Below are positions 1 through 6,385 of a stretch of 8,608 nt of DNA, one piece after another. The position numbers and the translations under genes are program-made. Each line of letters opens with the position of its first letter. Position 1 is the first letter of the stretch. The DNA comes from an uncultured Phaeodactylibacter sp. (GTDB taxonomy: Bacteria; Bacteroidota; Bacteroidia; Chitinophagales; Saprospiraceae). The notes under the pieces were generated by a model, which made no database searches, was not told where the DNA came from, and worked only from the letters and a program-made list of their open reading frames with translations. The DNA is taken from positions 1 through 8,608 of the forward strand of contig CAJXXJ010000127.1 of the NCBI GenBank assembly GCA_913062745.1. Direction: 5' to 3'.

Positions 1-2
1 TC

Positions 3-224
3 ATCGAACAGGAAATCCGCCACGAGCGACCGGAGATCGCCATTGTCCACGTGGAGGGAGACCTTTTCTTTGCGTCGAGCGATGTCTTTTTGGAGTAAAT
101 CCGGCGCCTGGCGGAACATAAGACCCAAAAGGCCATCATTCTGCGTCTCAGGAATGCCTACCATCTCGATGCGACTGCGGCCATGAGCATAAAAAAGCTC
201 ATCAGAATCGGTCGTGAAAAAGGC
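3..224 (+). pseudogene. Remnant of a SulP-family anion transporter (C-terminal STAS domain), broken by a stop codon
   Basis: Reading from base 3, the translation has the pattern of the cytoplasmic STAS domain that ends SulP sulfate/anion transporters: a strand IAIVHVEGDLFFASSD, a helix FLE-stop-IRRLAE, a strand KAIILRLRNA, then the hallmark HLDATAAMSIKKLI leading into a helix. An in-frame TAA at 96-98 interrupts it; the family usually has Glu here (FLEEIRRLAE), so one G-to-T change from GAA would explain the stop. Beyond the stop the STAS pattern continues in the same frame for about 42 codons, to roughly REKG at 213-224, where it gives way to PAS-domain sequence. The transporter's membrane part would lie left of the window. 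I infer a decayed gene end fused to the next gene by deletion; a base-call error at 96 or an assembly join are alternatives. Confidence 0.75.
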
Positions 225-1385
225 TGCGAAATCCTTGGCGTTACCGAAGAGCAGGCGATCGGCAAAAACTGGATTGACTTTGCTATACCTGAAGAAAACA
301 AGGAAGAGATTCTTGGCATCCTGCACTCCCTGCTGCAGGGCCGGGAAGTGGATTACTACGAAAACTACCTGCAGTCGGCATCCGGTAATCAGTACCTCAT
401 TGCCTGGCACAACTCCATCCTGCGGGATGATCAGGGCTGCATTACGGCTACGCTCAGCTCTGGCATCGACGTGACGGCTCAGCGCGAAGCGGAAAAGCGC
501 ATCGTGCGCCTGAATACAGAACTGGAAAAGCGCGTGGATCGCCGTACCGAAGAGCTGGCTGAAGTGGTAAACAAGCTGCTGACGATCAATAAGCAGCTCA
601 AACATGAGGTGCAGGAACGGCTGTCGGCAGAATCTGCCCTGCGCGCCAACGAGACCAAGCTGAAGGAGTCGCTGGAAAAAGAAAAAGAGCTGAACGAGCT
701 GAAGTCCCGCTTCGTTTCCATGGCTTCTCACGAATTTCGCACGCCGCTTAGCACCATACTGTCCTCTGCTGACTTGATCGAGGCGTACCGCAAAGAGGAC
801 CAGCAGCCCAAACGCGAGCGGCATACCCAGCGCATCCGGACGAGCGTAGCCAACCTGACAAGCATACTCAACGATTTTCTATCCCTCAGCAAGCTGGAGG
901 AAGGCAAAATCGAAGCCCACCCTACTACCTTCCACCTTCAGGAAGCCTGGGCCGAGGTACATGAGGGCGTTCAGGGGCTGGTAAAAAAGGGGCAGAAAGT
1001 GCGCGTGCATGGCTTAAAAGATATTCCCACGCTACATATGGACCGACGGATGCTGCAGAACATTTTCTATAACCTCCTTTCCAATGCGTTCAAATACTCT
1101 GAGGAAGGAAGCCCGGTCGACTGCCGGCTGAGCTGTCATCAGGGAGAGTTGAACGTTGAGATACAAGATTACGGCATCGGCATTCCCGAGTCCGAGCAGC
1201 AGCACCTTTTCACCCGTTTCTTCCGTGCCCATAACGTAGAGAACATTCAGGGTACCGGCCTTGGCCTGAATATTGTAAAAGGGTACGTCAATTTCATGGG
1301 AGGCCGTATCCAACTGAGTAGCGAGCTCGGAGCAGGTACTACCGTGATTGTACAATTGCCGGTCCATTCCGCAACCAACCATTAG
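183..1385 (+). CDS. PAS-domain sensor histidine kinase, N-terminus truncated or fused to a STAS remnant
   Basis: A HisKA-type histidine kinase of 400 residues from the first ATG. Residues 1-14 are the end of the STAS remnant, not kinase. Residues about 14-105 are a PAS/PAC domain (CEILGVTEEQAIGKNWIDF, ending GIDVTAQREAEKRI) that lacks the first two PAS strands. A coiled coil follows (about 105-172). The dimerisation/phosphoacceptor helix is SMASHEFRTPLS with His183; the ATP-binding domain has the N box NLLSNAFKYS (297-306), G1 DYGIGIP (329-335), an F box FTRFF and G2 GTGLGLNIVK (357-366). All catalytic motifs look intact and there is no membrane segment, so it would be cytosolic. The ATG at 183 is the internal Met of the STAS helix and has no visible ribosome site, so the true start is doubtful. 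The next gene, 23 bases on, is the probable phosphotransfer partner. Kinase identity is certain; signal unknown. Confidence 0.93.
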   Translation: MSIKKLIRIGREKGCEILGVTEEQAIGKNWIDFAIPEENKEEILGILHSLLQGREVDYYENYLQSASGNQYLIAWHNSILRDDQGCITATLSSGIDVTAQREAEKRIVRLNTELEKRVDRRTEELAEVVNKLLTINKQLKHEVQERLSAESALRANETKLKESLEKEKELNELKSRFVSMASHEFRTPLSTILSSADLIEAYRKEDQQPKRERHTQRIRTSVANLTSILNDFLSLSKLEEGKIEAHPTTFHLQEAWAEVHEGVQGLVKKGQKVRVHGLKDIPTLHMDRRMLQNIFYNLLSNAFKYSEEGSPVDCRLSCHQGELNVEIQDYGIGIPESEQQHLFTRFFRAHNVENIQGTGLGLNIVKGYVNFMGGRIQLSSELGAGTTVIVQLPVHSATNH

Positions 1386-1408
1386 AACCACACAATATCC
1401 TAGTAGCA

Positions 1409-2452
1409 ATGAAAAAAATATTGGTAATTGAAGACAATGCCGAAGTCCGGGAGAACCTCGAAGAGATCCTGGAGCTGTCGGGCTACGAAGTAGAAGCCGC
1501 TGAGGACGGAAAAGTAGGCGTGGAGCGCGCGCTGAAATCGCCACCCGACCTCATCCTGTGTGACGTGATGATGCCGCAGCTCGACGGCTTCGGCGTACTG
1601 AACATCCTGAGCAAGAAAAGCGCTACCGCTAATGTCCCTTTCGTATTCCTGACTGCCAAGACAGAGAAAAGTGACTTCCGCCGGGGCATGAACCTCGGGG
1701 CAGACGATTATGTCACCAAGCCATTTTACAAAGATGAACTGCTTGATGTAATCGATACCCGCTTACGCAAAAGTGAAAAACTGCGCAAACAATTTGACAA
1801 AACCGAGCAGGGGCTAACGGCCTTCATCAACGAAGCTAAAGGCTACGAAGAGCTGCGTAAACTTTCCGACGAGCGCAAGGTGAAGCACCATAAACGGCGC
1901 GACCTTATTTTTGAAGAGGGCGACTATCCCCGCTACCTGTATTTTGTGAAAAAGGGCCGGATCAAGATTTTCAAAACCAATGAAGACGGCAAGGAATACA
2001 TCATCCACATCTGCAAGGAAGGAGAATTCTTTGGCTATATTGATCTGATTAACCATGATAAATATACCGAATCCGCTGCCGCAATGGAAGATACGGAAGT
2101 CAGCCTGATCCCACGCGAGGACTTTTCCAAGCTCCTGAACGCCAACCGGGATGTAGCATCGCAACTGATCAAAATGCTGGCTGATAATATCACCGAGAAG
2201 GAAGAGCAGCTGCTCAACCTCGCCTACAACTCCGTGCGCCGCCGGGTGGCGGACGCAATCCTGCTGCTAAGCCAAAAGCAGGAAGACGGCTCAATCAGCA
2301 TCCTGCGCGACGACCTCGCACGCATTGTCGGCACAGCAAAGGAAAGCGTGATCCGCATGCTGACCGAATTTAAGGAGGATGGCTATATCGAAGTGGTAGA
2401 CGGCGCTATTCGCATCATTGACCCGGAAGGGCTGAAGAACATGCATGCTTAG
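1409..2452 (+). CDS. Response regulator with receiver, Crp-type sensor and Crp-type helix-turn-helix domains
   Basis: A 347-residue transcription regulator. Residues 1-120 are a CheY-like receiver: acidic pair Glu8-Asp9, phosphoacceptor Asp52 in LILCDVMMP, Thr82 in LTAKT and Lys104 in TKPF. A short helical linker follows, then a cyclic-nucleotide-binding fold (about 150-250: RDLIFEEGD, RYLYFVKKGRIKIF, EGEFFGYIDLI), then a Crp-type winged helix (about 275-340) with recognition helix TAKESVIRML. Against E. coli CRP the two cAMP-holding residues are replaced: GELGL reads GYIDL (Glu to Tyr210) and ERSA reads TESA (Arg to Glu221), so classical cAMP binding is unlikely. In the recognition helix Glu312 and Arg316 match CRP's Glu181 and Arg185, with Lys311 for Arg180. 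It lies 23 bases after the kinase gene and is probably phosphorylated by that kinase. Domain calls are firm; target genes are not visible. Confidence 0.95.
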   Translation: MKKILVIEDNAEVRENLEEILELSGYEVEAAEDGKVGVERALKSPPDLILCDVMMPQLDGFGVLNILSKKSATANVPFVFLTAKTEKSDFRRGMNLGADDYVTKPFYKDELLDVIDTRLRKSEKLRKQFDKTEQGLTAFINEAKGYEELRKLSDERKVKHHKRRDLIFEEGDYPRYLYFVKKGRIKIFKTNEDGKEYIIHICKEGEFFGYIDLINHDKYTESAAAMEDTEVSLIPREDFSKLLNANRDVASQLIKMLADNITEKEEQLLNLAYNSVRRRVADAILLLSQKQEDGSISILRDDLARIVGTAKESVIRMLTEFKEDGYIEVVDGAIRIIDPEGLKNMHA

Positions 2453-2536
2453 TGGCCTGTCAAGGCTAAAACCAGGGGTCGCATGCGGCGGCTTTTGAGT
2501 ATAATAAGTCTATACAATTACTGGCATAAAGAAACA

Positions 2537-2570
2537 GGGCGCTGACGAAATCAGTGCCCAGTTTTTTATT
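2537..2570 (+). terminator. Rho-independent terminator of the kinase-regulator operon
   Basis: A 9-bp stem with one G-T wobble, GGGCGCTGA (2537-2545) pairing with TCAGTGCCC (2551-2559), loop CGAAA, then AGTTTTTTATT. It lies 84 bases after the regulator's stop codon. I see no gene in the 2453-2536 spacer. Confidence 0.8.
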
Positions 2571-2582
2571 AGCGCAAAAAGT

Positions 2583-2608
2583 AAAGCCCTTCTGCTGGAA
2601 GGGCTTTT
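2583..2608. terminator. Bidirectional terminator between converging genes
   Basis: A perfect 9-bp stem, AAAGCCCTT (2583-2591) with AAGGGCTTT (2599-2607), loop CTGCTGG. On the plus strand it runs into TTTT; on the minus strand it is followed by AC and then a five-T run (complement of 2576-2580). It can back up the terminator at 2537 and also stop the minus-strand small gene that ends at 2670. Confidence 0.75.
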
Positions 2609-2669
2609 CCTAAAACCGATAACACTAAATCTTTTCAGCGTAAATAATCTGAAAAGGCAGTAAAAGATC

Positions 2670-2813
2670 TTAAACATCACGCTGCCCCTCGGGCTGCCGG
2701 CTCAAATAATAGAAAAAAGCCAGCATGGGCACCCCGATAGCGACCAGCCACCACTGCGCGGATAAAGCGGCAATTAAAACTAGTCCCAATAAGAGGTGCT
2801 GAGGTGAAAGCAT
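2670..2813 (-). CDS. Small membrane protein of unknown function
   Basis: I do not recognise this protein. From the ATG at 2811-2813 it is 47 residues: a short MLSPQH lead, one hydrophobic stretch LLLGLVLIAALSA, then WWLVAIGVPMLAFFYYL, and a polar tail RQPEGQRDV. It is either two short transmembrane helices or one long hydrophobic hairpin. The frame stays open upstream to an ATG at 2880-2882 (70 residues), but that stretch overlaps a good promoter on the same strand (2846-2853) and its added residues are polar and unremarkable, so I prefer the shorter start. It is followed by the bidirectional terminator at 2583-2608. Gene status rests on the membrane character, the promoter and the terminator. 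No function can be given. Confidence 0.55.
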   Translation of the reverse strand: MLSPQHLLLGLVLIAALSAQWWLVAIGVPMLAFFYYLSRQPEGQRDV

Positions 2814-2845
2814 GTATGAATCGTTTTCTTTTTTAAATCCGGTTT

Positions 2846-2853
2846 CAAAGGTA
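2846..2853 (-). promoter_or_regulatory. Bacteroidota-type -7 promoter element for the small membrane protein
   Basis: Read on the minus strand the bases are TACCTTTG, an exact match to the Bacteroidota -7 consensus TAnnTTTG. About 19 bases upstream is TTTC, one base off the -33 consensus TTTG. Transcription would begin roughly 30 bases before the ATG at 2813, which supports the shorter start for that gene. Confidence 0.5.
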
Positions 2854-3128
2854 AAGGGCCTGTCAGGCTGCTGAAATGACATTTGTCAATATGGCTGCAA
2901 AAAATCCTCAAAAAATAAAGCCCGTCCGGCACGAAGCGGGACGGACCACTCCCGGTGGGAGCTGGGCAGTTTTTATTGGTCGAAAGCCAAATCGATCATT
3001 AAATACAACCGCCTTTTCCGTAGTTTTCGGGGATCGGATATTGGGAGGCAGAAGTAATCAGCAGCTTCCCGGGTCTTTTTTCGAAGCCTGAGCAAATGGC
3101 CCGGGAGCGTCTTCCAGGCGATGATGAG
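2854..3128. other. Spacer between the thioredoxin-TPR gene and the small membrane-protein gene
   Basis: The span 2814-3153 (340 bases) carries no gene I can support. It holds the promoter at 2846, the minus-strand terminator at 2910-2944, a small hairpin CTCCC-GGT-GGGAG near 2949-2961, an imperfect GC-rich inverted repeat around CTTCCCGGG and CCCGGGAG (about 3063-3108), and the two hairpins at 3129-3166. Short open frames here on both strands lack promoters and recognisable composition. Confidence 0.5.
2910..2944 (-). terminator. Terminator downstream of the thioredoxin-TPR gene
   Basis: On the minus strand CCGTCC (complement of 2939-2944) pairs with GGACGG (complement of 2922-2927), with a short GC extension inside the loop, and is followed by GGCTTTATTTTTTG. 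It lies about 210 bases past the thioredoxin stop codon and just before the small membrane-protein promoter, so it would insulate the two transcripts. Confidence 0.6.
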
Positions 3129-3166
3129 GCTCGAATAATTCGAGCTGCCGGTACTAATAAAGTACC
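3129..3166 (-). repeat. Two tandem hairpins at the 3' end of the thioredoxin-TPR gene
   Basis: Two perfect inverted repeats lie almost side by side: GCTCGAA-TAA-TTCGAGC with flanking bases (3129-3145) and GGTACT-AATAA-AGTACC (3150-3166). The second contains the thioredoxin stop codon (3154-3156, read TAG on the minus strand) in its arm and loop. Neither is followed by a T run, so they are not classical terminators. An mRNA 3'-end stabilising role is possible but only a guess. Confidence 0.5.
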
Positions 3167-3927
3167 ATATCAAATTTACGCCGGTAGCTTTTTGTAATTG
3201 GGTGCTGCGGCCCCCAGTATTGGAAGAAAGCAATAGCCGCCCGGCGGGGCAGATCACTGTGATAAGTTTTATCGACTCCGGCCGCCTCGATGATATGCTG
3301 TATGGCCTCTTCGCGCTTGCGCTGCCGCAGCGCTTCCTGTGCCTGTGCGAGCAGTGAGCCGGCCTTGCTGTCGTCTGCCTGATGCCTCATGAGCTCGGTG
3401 ATGATGCGCACCGCAGCAGCCTGCTCGGCAATAGGGTCGCTCATTTTAATCGGCATCAGCAACGCCTCAGAGCGCTCCGGGTCACTGATGGCCAATTCTC
3501 CGGCAAGCGCCAGGCGCGCGTCCTTCATATCCGGATGCTGCGCTACGAAGGCTTCCAGCTCTGTGAGGTCGCCATCCCCATCCAGGCGTTGCAGGATGAG
3601 CTCCAGCGTTTCCTTACGGCCATCGGGCAGGGTGTTTTCCAGCCACTGCTCGAGCTGTGTTTTCGACAAAGCACCGGCGAATTCTGCCACAACCTCGCCT
3701 TTGTAAAACATTTTGACGTTGGGGATACTCCGGATACCGTACTGCATGGCAATCTGCTGCTCCTCCTCTGTATTGACCTTTACCAGCGTCCAGCGGCCTT
3801 TCTGCTCTTCGGCTACCTGTTCTATGGTAGGCCCGAGCATACGGCAGGGCCCACACCACGGTGCCCAAAAATCGACGACTACAGGCTGTTGCTGGCTTTT
3901 ATCAATGACTTCCGCTTTAAAATCCAT
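3154..3927 (-). CDS. Thioredoxin-domain protein with C-terminal TPR region (CnoX/YbbN-like)
   Basis: A 257-residue cytosolic protein. Residues 1-105 are a thioredoxin fold with the full active site WAPWCGPC (Cys25, Cys28) and cis-proline Pro69 in SIPN. Residues about 106-257 are helical with paired-helix (TPR-like) character, for example ARLALAGELAISDPERSEALL and a final PRRAAIAFFQYWG segment. This two-part layout matches the CnoX/YbbN family, which in E. coli protects substrates from oxidation and passes them to chaperones. The E. coli protein has SxxC in place of CxxC; the two cysteines here predict a true dithiol-disulfide activity. There is no signal peptide. It is transcribed away from the outer-membrane-type gene at 4047 and is alone in its transcript. 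Family assignment is confident; the in vivo role is inferred. Confidence 0.92.
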   Translation of the reverse strand: MDFKAEVIDKSQQQPVVVDFWAPWCGPCRMLGPTIEQVAEEQKGRWTLVKVNTEEEQQIAMQYGIRSIPNVKMFYKGEVVAEFAGALSKTQLEQWLENTLPDGRKETLELILQRLDGDGDLTELEAFVAQHPDMKDARLALAGELAISDPERSEALLMPIKMSDPIAEQAAAVRIITELMRHQADDSKAGSLLAQAQEALRQRKREEAIQHIIEAAGVDKTYHSDLPRRAAIAFFQYWGPQHPITKSYRRKFDMVLY

Positions 3928-4046
3928 GCTTACTGTTTTGGGGATGAAATACTAATTTTCACGATACCGGATAGGGGTATATCAATTTTTAATACATCCT
4001 TTTGAGGTATAAAGTTTACAGATTTATCACCCATAAAACGATCTCT

Positions 4047-4661
4047 ATGAAAATCCTCTTTACCCTCTCCGGCCTGTTTTTTGCCGGCCTGCTCAGCCTG
4101 AGCGCTCAGCACGAAAGCCTGTTTGGCGATGCCAGCACCATCGGCGCATTTGGCGGGCCGATCCTCGAATTCAGCCAGGTCAACGGCCAACTGTCTGCCG
4201 ATGTTGGCGGAGGCGGGGCACTTATTCTCGACGAGTTTTTTATCGGTGGGTACGGTATGGGCACTGACTACCCGGAACTTTCCCTGACGGAAGAAGTCGA
4301 TGGCGAATTGCAAACGATCGACTACGACATTCAATTCGGGCACGGCGGTTTGTGGTTCGGATATGTGAAGGACATGCCTAAAAAATCACACCTCTACTCC
4401 AGCCTTAAGGTCGGCTGGGGCAAAGCAGAATTGGAGCACGACCGGCTGCCCGGGCCGAGTGACCGTATTTTTGTGCTGACTCCGGAAGTGGGCGTGGAAT
4501 TAAACATGACACGATTTTTCAAAATTGCTTTGAGCGGCGGCTACCGCATCGTCAGTGGCGTAGGGCGCATCCCAACCCTCGATAATGGCGACTTCAGCAG
4601 CCCGACGGGCACGATCACCTTCCGCTTTGGTGGTTTTGGCAGCGATTTTGACTGGGAGTAA
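4047..4661 (+). CDS. Secreted, probably outer-membrane beta-barrel protein of unknown function
   Basis: The frame is open from 4002, but the ATG at 4047 gives a textbook signal peptide: MKILF, a hydrophobic core FTLSGLFFAGLLSL, and a likely signal peptidase I site SLSA-Q. That makes a 204-residue precursor. The mature part is rich in Gly and aromatic residues in alternating stretches (GAFGGPILEFSQV, GGGGALILDEFFIGGYGMG, GGLWFGYVKD, YSSLKVGWG, FKIALSGGYRIV, GTITFRFGGFG), which suggests eight or so beta strands of a small outer-membrane barrel. It resembles the many unnamed bacteroidete proteins of this kind; no enzyme motif is visible. The chain ends SDFDWE, not the aromatic terminus typical of many barrels. 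truA follows after 51 bases with no terminator between them, so the two may share a transcript. Confidence 0.8.
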   Translation: MKILFTLSGLFFAGLLSLSAQHESLFGDASTIGAFGGPILEFSQVNGQLSADVGGGGALILDEFFIGGYGMGTDYPELSLTEEVDGELQTIDYDIQFGHGGLWFGYVKDMPKKSHLYSSLKVGWGKAELEHDRLPGPSDRIFVLTPEVGVELNMTRFFKIALSGGYRIVSGVGRIPTLDNGDFSSPTGTITFRFGGFGSDFDWE

Positions 4662-4712
4662 CCCAATTGTGCAATTTTATCGTTATTGTGGGCGGAATCA
4701 ACTATCTGCCCT

Positions 4713-5456
4713 ATGCGTTACTTTGCAGAGTTATCTTACAACGGCAGCCGCTACTGTGGCTGGCAGATACAGCCCGGACAGCTCAGTGTGCAACAGGCCT
4801 TGCAGGATGCGCTGAGCACTATTTTGAACGAGCCGATTGAAGTGACGGGCTGCGGAAGGACGGATACCGGCGTGCACGCCCGGCAGTATTTTTTGCACTT
4901 CGATTGCAATAACTCCTTCCCGCCCGGCTTCCTGCGGCGCATTAATAAATTCCTGCCGCCGGATATCGCCATTTACCGCTTTATCGAAGTGGCACCCGAT
5001 GCGCACGCCCGCTTTGACGCTACCCACCGTGCCTACGAGTACCATATCGATTTTCGCAAAAATCCGTTCGGACAGCAGACCCGGTATTATTTCCCTTTTG
5101 CACAACAGCTGGACTTTGACCGCCTGCAGGAAGCAGCACAAGCGCTGCTCGGTTATCAGGAGTTTTTCCCTTTTTGCAAAAGCAACACCGATGTAAAAAC
5201 AATGCACTGCGACCTGCGAAGAGCAGAGTGGGAAATCGTACCTAAAGAACACCGTATGTGCTTCCACATAGCAGCAGACCGCTTTCTGCGCGGCATGGTA
5301 CGCCTGATTGTGGGCATGTGCCTGAATGCAGCCCTCGGCAAAATAGAATTAAGCACCCTCCACACGGCCATGCAGCAACAAACCCGCCTGAAGCGCAGCT
5401 GGAGTATCCCACCAGATGGGCTTTACCTGACTGACATCCGGTACGATTATATTTAA
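4713..5456 (+). CDS. truA: tRNA pseudouridine synthase A
   Basis: TruA converts uridines at positions 38-40 of the tRNA anticodon stem to pseudouridine. The 247-residue product begins MRYFAELSYNG, the standard family start, and has the catalytic motif TGCGRTDTGVHA with Asp51 as the nucleophile. Further family signatures are the Phe/Tyr-rich strand RFDATHRAYEYHI and the C-terminal FLRGMVRLIVGMCL helix, where the Arg-Met-Val core is typical. Length is close to the usual 245-270. An upstream TTG at 4686 would add nine residues with no counterpart in the family, so I choose ATG at 4713. The gene may be co-transcribed with the outer-membrane-type gene upstream. I see no convincing terminator after the stop. 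Confidence 0.96.
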   Translation: MRYFAELSYNGSRYCGWQIQPGQLSVQQALQDALSTILNEPIEVTGCGRTDTGVHARQYFLHFDCNNSFPPGFLRRINKFLPPDIAIYRFIEVAPDAHARFDATHRAYEYHIDFRKNPFGQQTRYYFPFAQQLDFDRLQEAAQALLGYQEFFPFCKSNTDVKTMHCDLRRAEWEIVPKEHRMCFHIAADRFLRGMVRLIVGMCLNAALGKIELSTLHTAMQQQTRLKRSWSIPPDGLYLTDIRYDYI

Positions 5457-5551
5457 ACCGAGACACGCCCGAAGCCTTAGCCCAACTACAATGTTTAAAT
5501 TAACCCGGGTAAAAAAACGCCTGACAGGTGAACATTTCGCCCTGCTTTTCC

Positions 5552-5633
5552 TATTATTTTAAAATTTTGATATCAACTATGATATTATCGCGATGATTAT
5601 TATTAATATTGCAGTTAATAAAAACCGAAAAGC
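5552..5633 (+). promoter_or_regulatory. AT-rich leader and putative promoter region of the AT-hook protein
   Basis: The last 80 or so bases before the ATG at 5634 are far richer in A and T than the rest of the window and hold short palindromes (ATTTTAAAAT, GATATC, TCGCGA, TTAATATTG). TAATATTG at 5604-5611 and AAATTTTG at 5562-5569 each differ by one base from the Bacteroidota -7 consensus TAnnTTTG; neither has a good -33 box. A promoter is expected here but I cannot fix its position. Runs of A and T are what an AT-hook protein binds, so self-regulation is possible. Confidence 0.35.
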
Positions 5634-6353
5634 ATGGAATTTACGCATTTAACACCCTTAGAAGTCAAAGATTTAATCAACAAATACCGGTCGGACCTCA
5701 GAAAACTGGAGTACCAAACTCTGAAAACGAAGGGCATCATCAACGAGCTGGAGCGCTATGCCTCAAACGCTGAAGAAGCACTTTCCTTAGAAGAAGCGAA
5801 CGTTCAGGAACTTCCGGCTGCGCCGGCAGAGCAAGCAAGCGCGGACGTCAGCGAACAGGAAAGCGCAGCACCGGCAGAAGCTAAACCGGAAACAGCAGAA
5901 GCAGCGAAACCGAAGCGCGCAACTAAACCGAAAGGAAAAGCAGCGCCGAAAAGCACCGACAAGAAACCGGCAAAAAAGAAACCTGGCCGCCCCAAAGGCA
6001 GCACCAACAAAAGCAAGAGCACCACTCCTGCTAACAAGGCTGCCGGCAGCAAGGATAAAGAACCTTCCGGCTACCGGCTTTCGGACTGGGATCAGTTCGT
6101 GATCAACAAACTGGAGGAAAAAAGCAGCGCTTTGACTACTTCAGACTTCGCTGATCTGGCCAAAGAGGACCCTTCTATCAAAAGCGGCGAAGCACAAATT
6201 AAAATTAAACTGAACCGCAGCCTCCACAAACTGGCCAACAAAAAAGGATTGCTGTCCAAAGTAGAGTACTCCGGCCGGGGCTTCGCATACGCTAAAGCAG
6301 AATGGCTGAACTCTAAAGGCAATTTGCCCAAGAAATACGCCCATAAAGGTTAA
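5634..6353 (+). CDS. Histone H1-like DNA-binding protein with AT-hook and C-terminal winged-helix-like domain
   Basis: A 239-residue protein in three parts. Residues 1-55 are an acidic-basic helical segment (MEFTHLTPLEVKDLINKY, then RKLEYQTLKTKGIINELERY), probably a coiled coil for dimerisation. Residues 56-145 are a low-complexity Ala/Pro/Lys/Glu linker, acidic at first, then strongly basic, holding an AT-hook core KKPGRPKGS (115-123). Residues 146-226 form a compact domain, YRLSDWDQFVINKL to GRGFAYAKAEWL, with the helix-helix-helix-wing pattern of a winged helix. The Lys/Ala/Pro tail with an AT-hook is known from nucleoid proteins and from eukaryotic H1 and HMGA, so I infer a chromosome-architecture role. 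It has its own terminator and sits after an AT-rich leader. The AT-hook is seen directly; the winged helix is my reading of the pattern and no named family is claimed. Confidence 0.82.
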   Translation: MEFTHLTPLEVKDLINKYRSDLRKLEYQTLKTKGIINELERYASNAEEALSLEEANVQELPAAPAEQASADVSEQESAAPAEAKPETAEAAKPKRATKPKGKAAPKSTDKKPAKKKPGRPKGSTNKSKSTTPANKAAGSKDKEPSGYRLSDWDQFVINKLEEKSSALTTSDFADLAKEDPSIKSGEAQIKIKLNRSLHKLANKKGLLSKVEYSGRGFAYAKAEWLNSKGNLPKKYAHKG

Positions 6354-6385
6354 TTTTTATTCTATCTAACTTGCTGATATACACT

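Noticed and set aside
1032..1544. A 170-codon minus-strand open frame across the kinase/regulator boundary
   Set aside because: Overlaps the conserved kinase ATP-binding domain and the receiver start; composition is that of a complementary-strand shadow.
2876..3091. A 71-codon plus-strand open frame in the spacer, and a 94-codon minus-strand frame at 2973-3257
   Set aside because: Neither has a promoter or recognisable protein pattern; the first crosses the minus-strand terminator and the second overlaps the end of the thioredoxin gene.
3382..4005. A 207-codon plus-strand open frame opposite the thioredoxin-TPR gene
   Set aside because: Antisense shadow of a gene with an intact WCGPC site; no signal or motif of its own.
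4713..4730. TTG at 4686 as start of truA and ATG at 4002 as start of the barrel protein
   Set aside because: Both add residues absent from the expected product: nine non-family residues before MRYFAELSYNG, and a stretch before an otherwise perfect signal peptide.
5457..5551. Possible terminator after truA
   Set aside because: Only weak inverted repeats (CCTGACAGG) without a T run; not supportable.
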